A stretch of DNA of 35,046 nt from Candidatus Saccharibacteria bacterium UBA1932 (GTDB lineage: Bacteria > Patescibacteriota > Saccharimonadia > Saccharimonadales > Saccharimonadaceae): assembly GCA_002337095.1 (NCBI GenBank), contig DDFI01000008.1:58163-93208 (forward strand). The letters are read 5' to 3'. The notes below the pieces were generated by a model. The model worked only from the letters and a program-made list of their open reading frames with translations, was not told the origin of the DNA and made no database searches. Made by a program: the position numbers and the translations under genes. The first letter of the stretch is position 1, and every line of letters starts with the position of its first letter. This document shows positions 22,381-29,555 of the stretch, in pieces.

Positions 22381-22983
22381 ATGCCTACAAAACACGTAGT
22401 GAAAAAATATACAATACCGGCGTATTATCATATTTATAATCGCGCTTCGGGCGAGAGGCTGCTGTTTAGAGATGATGAGGATCGGGCGTATTTCTTGAAT
22501 CTTATCCAGAAACATCTGATAGAAAACGATGACCAATCTGACGAGGATCCTAAGCGGTTTGAAGTAGAGGTGATCGCGTATTGCTTGATGGGAACGCATT
22601 TTCATCTGCTGCTATATCAAGAGGTGGATCCGCTCGCCATCAGTGGATTTATGCGCTCGCTTGGCACGACATATTCTATGTATTACAACCGTAAGTATAA
22701 ATCGAAGGGGCATGTGTTTCAGAGTAGTTTTCGGGCATCGCATGTCGGAAATGAAAGCTACCTGGCGCATATCACGCGATATATTCATCTGAATCCGCGG
22801 CAGTACCATGCCTGGAAATGGTCTAGCTACCGGGAGTATGTAGGGGAGCGGGATACGCCTTGGGTGCACGCCGATAGGCTGGTAGACGCTGATTCGGAGA
22901 AGTACCGTGAATTTATGAGGGAGTATTCTAGCCAGGATTTGCGCAAGCAAAAGAGCAAACTGAGTAAATACTTAGCATTTTAA
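22381..22983 (+). CDS. REP-associated tyrosine transposase (Y1/HUH, RAYT)
   Basis: A protein of 200 residues. The metal-binding HUH motif is GTHFHLLLY with H73 and H75. The probable catalytic tyrosine is Y134 in ITRYIHLNP, the segment typical of RAYT/TnpA-REP proteins. Upstream, YYHIYNRASGERLLF and VEVIAYCLM are also family hallmarks. It cuts and joins single-stranded DNA at hairpin-bearing ends. The 24-bp termini that flank it, and their copies elsewhere in the window, are the presumed substrates. The frame is intact, so it may be functional. Confidence 0.92.
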   Translation: MPTKHVVKKYTIPAYYHIYNRASGERLLFRDDEDRAYFLNLIQKHLIENDDQSDEDPKRFEVEVIAYCLMGTHFHLLLYQEVDPLAISGFMRSLGTTYSMYYNRKYKSKGHVFQSSFRASHVGNESYLAHITRYIHLNPRQYHAWKWSSYREYVGERDTPWVHADRLVDADSEKYREFMREYSSQDLRKQKSKLSKYLAF

Positions 22984-22986
22984 TAC

Positions 22987-23010
22987 ATCTGTTAAGGGAT
23001 TATCCTTTTT
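22987..23010 (-). repeat. Right terminal inverted repeat of the RAYT element
   Basis: Contains CTGTTAAGGGATTATCC and a T-run, and is the exact reverse complement of 22323-22346. The same sequence ends the remnant at 21195. Confidence 0.9.
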
Positions 23011-23046
23011 AGGTGGGTGCGGCGGGCGTGCAGGGTTGTTGTTGGC

Positions 23047-23092
23047 CGCTATATATAGCGTGGTAAATGTTACAATACACACTATAAGTGGT
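23047..23092. promoter_or_regulatory. NrdR-box pair 1 around promoter P1
   Basis: Box 1 is the palindrome CGCTATATATAGCG (23047-23060). Box 2 is ACACTATAAGTGGT (23079-23092). Centres are 32 bp apart, about three helical turns, as in known NrdR operators (consensus ACACWATATMTWGTGT). A -10 element TACAAT (23071-23076, with TGT before it) lies between them. Confidence 0.65.
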
Positions 23093-23136
23093 AGAAATTG
23101 ATGTAGTTAAAAAAACTCGCTAAAACTATTGAAATC

Positions 23137-23182
23137 GCCATATATAGTGCTTATAGTAGTATGCAGACACTACATATGTAGT
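23137..23182. promoter_or_regulatory. NrdR-box pair 2 around promoter P2
   Basis: Box 3 is GCCATATATAGTGC (23137-23150). Box 4 is ACACTACATATGTAGT (23167-23182), close to the NrdR consensus. Centres are 31 bp apart. A possible -10 TATAGT (23152-23157) lies between them, so this looks like a second regulated promoter. Confidence 0.65.
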
Positions 23183-23202
23183 AGTTCAACAAAATACACA
23201 TT

Positions 23203-23271
23203 TACGCAAGGAGGGGAGACGACTCTCTCTGGTGTGAGGCCAGAGGTGTGTTGCGTATGCCGTTTGTCGGC
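23203..23271 (+). ncRNA. Structured leader of the nrd operon
   Basis: TACGCAA (23203-23209) pairs with TTGCGTA (23251-23257) and closes a region with two inner hairpins: GGAGA/TCTCT and CTCTGG/CCAGAG or CTGG/CCAG (these share bases). A further hairpin GCCG-TTTGT-CGGC (23259-23271) follows. It lies between P2 and nrdA. No known riboswitch class for RNR genes (cobalamin, 2'-dG) is recognisable. A regulatory role is inferred from structure and position only. The rest of 23011-23315 holds no convincing gene. Confidence 0.4.
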
Positions 23272-23315
23272 ACCGATGTGTGAGGAATATATAACAAAAA
23301 GGAACAAATAGGGGT

Positions 23316-25724
23316 ATGAACACAATCCAAGTAGTCAAACGGGACGGTAGTCGCCAGGCATTCGACGCCGAACAAATCAACCTGTCGCTGGTGCAGGCGA
23401 CCGAGGGCATGCCCGACCAGATACAAAAAGTAGTGCAGGTAGCGACCGAGCTGCAGCTGACGCTATTTGACGGTATCACGACCAAAGAGCTCGACGAGGC
23501 GCTGATCCACACCGCCCTGCAGAATGTAAAGGACGATCCAGACTACGACACGATCGCGGCGCGACTGTTGCTTAAGAATATTTACAAAAACGTGCTGGGC
23601 AAAGATTACGCCTCTGACGCCGAGCTGAAACAGCTGCACGCGGCCGCATTCCCTAAATATATTCGCGCGGCGGTTAAACATGGGCTGCTTGACCCCCGCA
23701 TGGCCGACGCCAAACTGTTTGACCACAAGAAGCTGGCAGCTGCGCTGGAGCCATCGCGCGATCAGCTCAGCAAATATCTAGGGGTGATCACCAATCGCAA
23801 CCGCTACGCCATGCGACAGACCGACGGTGCGCCTATCGAGACGCCGCAATTTACACATATGCGGATCGCGATGGGGCTTTCGTTTAACGAAAAAGACCCG
23901 ACGTCCGCGGCAATCGGCTTCTATACTCACATGAGCAAGCTGGAATATTTGCCCGGTGGCTCAACGCGAGTGAATGCGGGTGGGGCGAATCCGCAACTAT
24001 CCAATTGTTTTGTGATTGATGTACAGGACGACATGGAGTCGATCGCGCAGAATGTGCGCAACCTGATGTGGATTTCTAAAGGCACCGGTGGCATTGGCAT
24101 GAGCCTGTCTAAGCTGCGCGCCGCCGGAAGTCCGGTAGTGAGCACCAACACGACAAGTACCGGGCCAATTCCGTTTATGAAAGTGATGGATACCGCACTG
24201 TTTGCCGTAAGTCGCAAAGGCAAAAAAATGGGCGCTGCCGCACTTTACATGGAAAACTGGCACCTGGATGTGCGCGAATTCCTAGATCTGCGTCAGAACA
24301 GCGGCGATCCGTACCTGCGTACGCGCTATGCAAACACCGCCATATGGATTAGCGATGAATTTATGAAACGCGTGCAGCAAGAGGAGGCCTGGTATTTGTT
24401 TGATCCGCGCGATACGCCAGATCTGACCGAGCTGTACGGCGCAGCATTTAGCAAGCGATATGCCGAATATATTGAGCTAGCCGAGGCGGGGAAGCTGCGT
24501 AAATTTAGGAAAATGCCGGCTCGCCAACTGTACCGCGATATGCTGACACAGCTGCAATCGACAAGCCACCCCTGGTTTACCTGGAAAGACACCATCAACA
24601 CCCGGGCGCTCAACAACAATCGTAGCACGATTCATTCATCTAACCTATGTACCGAGATCACGCTGCCAAATGATGCCGAAAATATCTCGGTGTGTAATCT
24701 GATCAGTATCAATCTGTCGGCATTTCTGGATATCGAGCACAAAACCTGGGATTGGCAAGGGCTAGAACGGGCGACACGCAGTGCGATTCGACAGCTTGAT
24801 AATCTGTGTGATATCTCTGATTTGCCAGTGCCAGAGGCGATTAATTCGATCCGGTCAACACGTGCGCTGGGGCTCGGTATCATGGGTTTCACCGATGTGA
24901 TCGAGAAGCTGGGTTATAGCTACGAGAGCGAGGCGTCGTATGACACTATGGATCAGCTGGCAGAATTTATTAGCTACTATGCGATTGACGAATCTGCTGA
25001 GTTGGCTAAGCAGAAGGGTAGCTACCCAGACTTCGACGGCAGCGGCTGGAGCAAGGGTGAGCTGCCGATCGATACGGTTGATTTGCTCGAGATTGATCGC
25101 CGTGTGCCTGTCGATGTAACGCGCAAGAAGCGCCTCGACTGGGAAAAACTCCGCGCTAAAACACGCAAAGGTATGCGTAACGCCACCCTGATGGCGATTG
25201 CGCCGACGGCTAACATTGGCCACGTTGCCGGCACGACGCCAGGGATTGATCCGCAGTTTGGCCAGATATTTAGCCGCAGCACCCTTAATGGTAAATTCCT
25301 CGAGGTAAATGCCAACCTAGTGCGCGACCTCAAAAAACTAGGCCTGTGGGAGCAGGTGAAGGATCGGCTGCTTGTCGAGCAGGGCGATCTGACGAGTCTA
25401 GACGTGCCGCAGGCGCTCAAAGACGTGTACAAGACGTGTTTTCAGCTGTCGCCGTTTGCGTTTATCGAGGTAGCGGCCCGGGCGCAAAAATGGGTCGACC
25501 AGGCCATTAGCCGCAATATGTATCTAGAAAGCCGCAGCATTGACGACATGGAACTAGTGTACATGGAGGCCTGGAAACGCGGCCTGAAAACCACGTATTA
25601 TCTGCACATGAAACCGCGCCACCAGGCCGAGCAAAGTACCACCAAAGTCAACAAAGCCGAAGCGATCGCCGTAGGCACACAGCGAAAAGCTGGGTTCGGC
25701 TTCGCCAAAAAGCAGGGAGCATAG
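23316..25724 (+). CDS. nrdA: Ribonucleotide reductase alpha subunit lacking its CxxC tail
   Basis: A protein of 802 residues. An ATP-cone (about 3-90) is followed by the class I catalytic barrel. The active-site cysteines are visible: C231 (LSNCFVID), C445 in N443-L-C445-T-E447, and C460 (SVCNLIS). It ends ...GLKTTYYLHMKPRHQ... and FGFAKKQGA with no cysteine in the last ~60 residues. Class I alpha subunits normally end in a flexible tail with a Cys pair that re-reduces the active site. That tail seems to be encoded separately at 25793-25966. The start follows AGGGGT. The enzyme makes dNDPs or dNTPs; the operon is under NrdR-like boxes. Confidence 0.95.
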   Translation: MNTIQVVKRDGSRQAFDAEQINLSLVQATEGMPDQIQKVVQVATELQLTLFDGITTKELDEALIHTALQNVKDDPDYDTIAARLLLKNIYKNVLGKDYASDAELKQLHAAAFPKYIRAAVKHGLLDPRMADAKLFDHKKLAAALEPSRDQLSKYLGVITNRNRYAMRQTDGAPIETPQFTHMRIAMGLSFNEKDPTSAAIGFYTHMSKLEYLPGGSTRVNAGGANPQLSNCFVIDVQDDMESIAQNVRNLMWISKGTGGIGMSLSKLRAAGSPVVSTNTTSTGPIPFMKVMDTALFAVSRKGKKMGAAALYMENWHLDVREFLDLRQNSGDPYLRTRYANTAIWISDEFMKRVQQEEAWYLFDPRDTPDLTELYGAAFSKRYAEYIELAEAGKLRKFRKMPARQLYRDMLTQLQSTSHPWFTWKDTINTRALNNNRSTIHSSNLCTEITLPNDAENISVCNLISINLSAFLDIEHKTWDWQGLERATRSAIRQLDNLCDISDLPVPEAINSIRSTRALGLGIMGFTDVIEKLGYSYESEASYDTMDQLAEFISYYAIDESAELAKQKGSYPDFDGSGWSKGELPIDTVDLLEIDRRVPVDVTRKKRLDWEKLRAKTRKGMRNATLMAIAPTANIGHVAGTTPGIDPQFGQIFSRSTLNGKFLEVNANLVRDLKKLGLWEQVKDRLLVEQGDLTSLDVPQALKDVYKTCFQLSPFAFIEVAARAQKWVDQAISRNMYLESRSIDDMELVYMEAWKRGLKTTYYLHMKPRHQAEQSTTKVNKAEAIAVGTQRKAGFGFAKKQGA

Positions 25725-25792
25725 CCATGGATGATACAAGCGCATAGGACACATACACAAACAACACTCATCACACGAAGGGGGACCAACCA

Positions 25793-25966
25793 ATGAACGT
25801 AAACTCAATTTTTACCGACGACATGACATTGCAGCAAAAACTTGATGCGATCGATGCGGCCATGAAAGCGGCCCAGGAAGTAGCGGCTGAGCAGGCCGCG
25901 AGCAGGGGCGACTTTGCGGCACCGCTTGACCCAGCAACATTAACGATTTGTGACGGATGCGAATAG
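25793..25966 (+). CDS. Candidate trans-acting redox tail peptide of NrdA (ends CDGCE)
   Basis: A peptide of 57 residues that follows nrdA by 68 bases, in a different frame. The ribosome site GAAGGGGGACC lies before its ATG. The N-terminal half is helical and Ala-rich (LQQKLDAIDAAMKAAQEVAAEQAA). The end, APLDPATLTICDGCE, looks like the C-terminal tail of class I NrdA proteins, which close with a CxxC pair after a flexible linker. NrdA itself lacks such a tail, so this peptide could supply it in trans, binding through its helix. An old split or a frameshift is the alternative. Its stop overlaps the ribosome site of the next gene (TAGGAGG), so the small genes are coupled. Confidence 0.75.
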   Translation: MNVNSIFTDDMTLQQKLDAIDAAMKAAQEVAAEQAASRGDFAAPLDPATLTICDGCE

Positions 25967-25978
25967 GAGGAATATGAC

Positions 25979-26179
25979 ATGGTAGAGTATATACGAGACG
26001 GCGTGAAACACGTAGTAGCAGTAGCGTCAAAAAATGACGTGCCTGAGGTAGTTGGCGGCGTGGTCGTATCGGTGCGTCCAGAAAACATGCACCCAAGTAT
26101 CGATGAGCTGCGTCAAGCCGAGATTGCGCGCCGGCGCCGACTCGGTGTATGTGCAGATTTGTTGGCGGGAGTAGCGTAA
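25979..26179 (+). CDS. Small unknown protein in the nrd operon (66 aa)
   Basis: Begins MVEYIRDGVKHVVAVASKND and continues with a strand-rich VVGGVVVSVRPENMHPS, a helix rich in Arg (ELRQAEIARRRRLG) and a single Cys. AGGAGG sits 8 nt before the ATG at 25979. The next gene starts one base after its stop. No family is recognised. Position between nrdA and nrdB suggests a link to ribonucleotide reduction, such as assembly or regulation of the enzyme, but this is inference. Confidence 0.65.
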   Translation: MVEYIRDGVKHVVAVASKNDVPEVVGGVVVSVRPENMHPSIDELRQAEIARRRRLGVCADLLAGVA

Positions 26180-26180
26180 G

Positions 26181-26366
26181 ATGGAAGGACTATTGCCTGG
26201 CGAACAGCCGAGGGTTCATGACTATAGCCACTGCCACGAAGTTGGAAAGCTCGCGGCGCAACTAAGCCGCATGACGATCGAGCAGCAGCGGACTAGCCCA
26301 GAAGCTAACGCAATCAAGGCTCAGATCGAGGCGTTTTTTCTGGAGCCACTAGAGAGCGCTTCGTAG
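26181..26366 (+). CDS. Small unknown protein in the nrd operon (61 aa)
   Basis: A protein of 61 residues: MEGLLPGEQPRVHDYSHCHE, then a helical stretch (VGKLAAQLSRMTIEQQ) and a second helix (ANAIKAQIEAFFLEPL). It contains an HDYSHCHE cluster of His, Cys and acidic residues that could bind metal. It starts one base after the previous stop, with GGCGGGAG upstream. No family is recognised. Being next to nrdB, a metal-delivery or assembly factor is conceivable but unsupported beyond the motif. Confidence 0.6.
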   Translation: MEGLLPGEQPRVHDYSHCHEVGKLAAQLSRMTIEQQRTSPEANAIKAQIEAFFLEPLESAS

Positions 26367-26406
26367 CAGAGACACTAGATAATAAATAACAAGAGAGGAG
26401 GCGCAT

Positions 26407-27444
26407 ATGCCACAACTATTAGGCAGCGGCATTCAGGATGGATTGCTGCTCAAGCCAATTCATTATCAATGGGCGATGGATTTGTATGATCAGGCCGTCG
26501 CCAACACCTGGTTTCCCAACGAGATCCAGCTGGCACAAGACCTAGCCGATTGGGCAAAAATGAGCGACGACGAGCGTCATGCCGTGACGTTCCTGATGAG
26601 CTATTTTAATCCGAACGAGCTGCTGGTAAACAAGGCGCTGGCATTTGGTGTGTACCCATATGTCAATGCGGCCGAGTGCCATCTGTATCTGGCGAAGCAG
26701 ATGTGGGAAGAGGCCAACCACTGCATGGCGTTTGAGTACGTGCTCGACACCTTTCCGATCGACCGAGAAGCGGCCTATAACGCCCATGTTGATGAGCCTA
26801 CCATGGCGCGCAAGGAAGAGTTTGAGACCAAATTTATCAAGCGCATGAGCGAGGACACGCTTGATATCACCACGACTGAGGGCAAGAAAGATTTCGTGCG
26901 GAATCTGATCGCCTACAATATTATCCTCGAGGGCATCTGGTTTTATTCGGGCTTTATGGTTGCGTTGTCATTTAGACAACGTAATTTGCTGCGCAACTTT
27001 GCCAGCCTGATCGACTGGATCGTGCGCGACGAGAGCTTGCATCTCAAATTTGGTATTAATCTGATTCTGACTACTATCGAGGAAAACGAAGACCTGCAGG
27101 ATGAAGAGTTTGCCGCCGAAATCAAGCAGATGATCCTGGACGCAGTTGAGATGGAAGAGGAGTACAACCGTGCACTATTGCCGAGCGGTATCCTGGGCCT
27201 GAATGCCGACTACGTCAATCAATATGTCAAGTATATGACCGACCGTCGCCTCGAGGAGCTGGGCTTTGAGCCACATTATAATGCGTCGAATCCTGCCAAG
27301 TGGATGGCGACCGCCAACGACACCTATGAGCTGGTGAATTTCTTTGAAAGCACCAATACCAGCTACGAGGTAAATGCTGGCAACAGCGAGGCCAAGCTGC
27401 GCGGGCCAACCAGCGGTGATGACGATACATCCGCCCCGAGCTAG
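26407..27444 (+). CDS. nrdB: Ribonucleotide reductase beta subunit, class Ic-like
   Basis: A protein of 345 residues of the ferritin-like R2 family. The metal ligands read E71, E102, H105, E175, E209 and H212. The spacings 31, 73 and 34 between the Glu ligands equal those of the Chlamydia trachomatis class Ic enzyme (E89, E120, E193, E227). The first ligand is Glu, not Asp, and the residue four after H105, normally the radical Tyr, is Phe109 (EEANHCMAFEY). Class Ic enzymes of this kind use a Mn/Fe centre instead of a tyrosyl radical. A C-terminal Tyr in NTSYEVN may carry the radical to NrdA. A strong AGAGGAGG precedes the ATG. Confidence 0.95.
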   Translation: MPQLLGSGIQDGLLLKPIHYQWAMDLYDQAVANTWFPNEIQLAQDLADWAKMSDDERHAVTFLMSYFNPNELLVNKALAFGVYPYVNAAECHLYLAKQMWEEANHCMAFEYVLDTFPIDREAAYNAHVDEPTMARKEEFETKFIKRMSEDTLDITTTEGKKDFVRNLIAYNIILEGIWFYSGFMVALSFRQRNLLRNFASLIDWIVRDESLHLKFGINLILTTIEENEDLQDEEFAAEIKQMILDAVEMEEEYNRALLPSGILGLNADYVNQYVKYMTDRRLEELGFEPHYNASNPAKWMATANDTYELVNFFESTNTSYEVNAGNSEAKLRGPTSGDDDTSAPS

Positions 27445-27450
27445 CCGTGC

Positions 27451-27456
27451 TATACT
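27451..27456 (+). promoter_or_regulatory. -10 element of the gene at 27463 (leaderless)
   Basis: TGCTATACT ends 6 nt before the ATG. Confidence 0.5.
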
Positions 27457-27462
27457 GAATCT

Positions 27463-27873
27463 ATGACAAAAAAGCACAAGCCGATTAGCGATACGGAGCG
27501 CCGATTTATCGGAAGCCTGACCTCGACGCCGACCAAGTATTACTATATGTGGTGGCTGATTGCGTTTGTAGCCCTGACATGGGGCGGTACGTCGGTGGGC
27601 CAGGCATTGCGTGCGATGATGGGCAAGCCTGCTCTCAGCGAGGTAGCATGGCAGGCTATGATGGCGACGGGCATTTCGTCGCGGATAGTGGCCATGATGA
27701 TCGCATTTGGGGGTCTGGCGCTGTACGGCCTGATGTTGGCGTATGCGCGGTCGCCGGCGGCGCGGCTTGATCCACGCACCTGGCGACTCATGTACTATTT
27801 CGGCTTTGGGCTGATCGGCTTGACTACGCTCTATTGCCTATGGTCATTCGCCTACACCATCGGTAGTGTATGA
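27463..27873 (+). CDS. Three-helix membrane protein of unknown function
   Basis: A protein of 136 residues. A basic, polar N-terminus (MTKKHKPISDTERR) precedes a first membrane helix (about 27-45), an amphipathic loop with GKPALSEVAWQ, a second helix (about 73-92), a short basic loop (ARSPAARLDPRTWR) and a third helix (about 110-132). No family or catalytic motif is recognised. It sits between nrdB and pyrG and has its own promoter, so it need not belong to either. Confidence 0.7.
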   Translation: MTKKHKPISDTERRFIGSLTSTPTKYYYMWWLIAFVALTWGGTSVGQALRAMMGKPALSEVAWQAMMATGISSRIVAMMIAFGGLALYGLMLAYARSPAARLDPRTWRLMYYFGFGLIGLTTLYCLWSFAYTIGSV

Positions 27874-27947
27874 TTTATTACAACGTACTAGATATAGCGT
27901 AGCTGCCATTCGCATGCTATACTGGGCGGAAATAGGGGAGAAAAGGT

Positions 27948-29537
27948 ATGAACACAAACACCAAATATATTTTTGTGACGGGTGGCGTATTGTCTGGGGT
28001 AGGCAAGGGTATTACGGCGGCCAGTATTGGCGCCGTGCTGCAGGCCAAAGGTGCCCGCGTCAGCATCCAGAAATGTGACCCGTATCTGAACGTCGATGCG
28101 GGTCTTCTTAATCCGGCTGAACACGGCGAATGTTTTGTGACGCGCGATGGCGCCGAGACTGATCTAGACCTTGGGCATTACGAGCGTTTTTTGGACCTCG
28201 AGCTTGAACAAAAAAACGCCACGTTGTCTGGCCGGCTATTGCTACAGCTGATTAATGACGAACGGGCGGGCTGCATGCATGGCAAAACCGTGCAGCTGGT
28301 GCCGCACCTTACTGAGGCGATTCAGCGGGCGATCGAGGTGGCGAGCGAGGGGAGTGAGTTTCATATTGTCGAGATTGGCGGCACAGTGGGTGATTATGAG
28401 GGGCTGAGTTTTGTCGAAGCAATCCGGGAGTTTGCTGGACGGGTTGGGCGAACGAACTGCTTGTTTGTGCATGTGGTGTATGTGCCGTATCTGCATGCCA
28501 GCCATGAATACAAGACCAAGCCGGCCCAGAATGCCTTGGCCGACCTGCGTGGATTTGGGATTATGCCTGACGTAGTGGGGGTGCGCACCGAGGGTGAAAC
28601 CGCTGCGCCGCGCAGTATTGGCGACAAGATTAGTATGTTTACTGGTGTGCCGCGTGAGGGAATTATTATGATGCCAAATGTCGATACTGTCTACGAGGTG
28701 CCGCTGACGGTGGCGCGCGACCTGGGTGCGTTGCTCGGCACATTTAGCGGCATAGCGCGCGAGCCAGACCTTGCAATGTGGCGGCGCTTGGCCGAGCGCG
28801 ACAAAACCGAATACGCGCGCGAAATCACCGTGGGATTGGTGGCAAAGTATATTGATAATACCGATACGTACCTGTCGATTATTGAGGCGCTCAAAAGTGC
28901 GGCATGGAGCCAAAAATGCGAGGTGAATATCAAGTGGATCAACGCCGAGAAGGTGAGTGATGCGGATTTCGCTGATGTCGATGCCGTACTGGTGCCGGGC
29001 GGGTTTGGTGCGCGCGGGGTCGAGGGCAAGATCGCGGCTGCGGAGTATGCTTATCGGCACAAGTTGCCATATCTTGGCATCTGCCTGGGCCTTCAGGTGG
29101 CAGTTATTGCGGCGGCGCGGCGCGGTGGGCTGCGGCACGCGCACAGCGATGAATTTGTAGAGACGAAGCAAAATGTCATTTATATTATGCCGGGGCAGGC
29201 TGGCAAAGAATCGACTGGTGGTACCTTGCGGCTGGGCGATTACGCAGCAACGCTGGCTGCCAATTCGCTGGCGGCAAAGGTGTACGGTGCATCCGAGGTG
29301 ATCGAGCGCCATCGTCACCGCTACGAAGTCAACCAAGCATTCCGCGAGCAGATTGAGCAGGGCGGCCTGACGATCAGCGGCACGTCGCCTGATGGTGCGC
29401 TGGTAGAATTTATTGAGGCGACGGATCATCCCTACTACATCGCGACGCAGGCCCATCCGGAATTTCGCTCGCGTCCGATGCGGGCGCACCCGCTGTTTGT
29501 TGGCCTGGCCCAGGCGGCGCTGGCGCGACATTCCTAA
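27948..29537 (+). CDS. pyrG: CTP synthase
   Basis: A protein of 529 residues. The N-terminal synthase domain starts KYIFVTGGVLSGVGKGITAASIG, with the P-loop. The C-terminal class I glutamine amidotransferase has nucleophile C379 (LGICLGLQ) and the His/Glu pair in ATQAHPEFRSRP. It makes CTP from UTP, ATP and glutamine. It is slightly shorter than the E. coli enzyme (545). TATACT and GGGGAG...AGG precede the ATG, so unlike many neighbours it has a short leader with a ribosome site. Being next to the nrd operon places pyrimidine nucleotide synthesis and reduction together. Confidence 0.97.
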   Translation: MNTNTKYIFVTGGVLSGVGKGITAASIGAVLQAKGARVSIQKCDPYLNVDAGLLNPAEHGECFVTRDGAETDLDLGHYERFLDLELEQKNATLSGRLLLQLINDERAGCMHGKTVQLVPHLTEAIQRAIEVASEGSEFHIVEIGGTVGDYEGLSFVEAIREFAGRVGRTNCLFVHVVYVPYLHASHEYKTKPAQNALADLRGFGIMPDVVGVRTEGETAAPRSIGDKISMFTGVPREGIIMMPNVDTVYEVPLTVARDLGALLGTFSGIAREPDLAMWRRLAERDKTEYAREITVGLVAKYIDNTDTYLSIIEALKSAAWSQKCEVNIKWINAEKVSDADFADVDAVLVPGGFGARGVEGKIAAAEYAYRHKLPYLGICLGLQVAVIAAARRGGLRHAHSDEFVETKQNVIYIMPGQAGKESTGGTLRLGDYAATLAANSLAAKVYGASEVIERHRHRYEVNQAFREQIEQGGLTISGTSPDGALVEFIEATDHPYYIATQAHPEFRSRPMRAHPLFVGLAQAALARHS

Positions 29538-29542
29538 TCTGT

Positions 29543-29548
29543 TATACT
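29543..29548 (+). promoter_or_regulatory. -10 element of argS (leaderless)
   Basis: TGTTATACT ends 7 nt before the ATG. Confidence 0.5.
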
Positions 29549-29555
29549 AATAACG

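Larger units (their letters stand above)
22323..23010 (+). mobile_element. Intact RAYT-type transposable element, 688 bp
   Basis: Perfect 24-bp inverted ends (22323-22346 and 22987-23010) enclose one gene. With mismatches the pairing extends to ~36 bp, and the transposase stop lies inside the right end. No target duplication is evident, which fits Y1/HUH transposases. One decayed copy (20990-21195) and one solo end (2198-2234) are in the same window. Perfect end-to-end identity suggests recent activity or selection on both ends. Confidence 0.85.

Noticed and set aside
23129..23311. Open frame of 60 codons in the nrdA leader
   Set aside because: It covers NrdR boxes and the structured leader; Cys/Ser-rich composition and no ribosome site.
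23316..25966. Simple frameshift joining nrdA to the CDGCE peptide
   Set aside because: The peptide has its own ATG and ribosome site, 68 bases of A/C-rich spacer intervene with several stops, and its stop is coupled to the next gene. A sequencing error cannot be excluded but is less likely.
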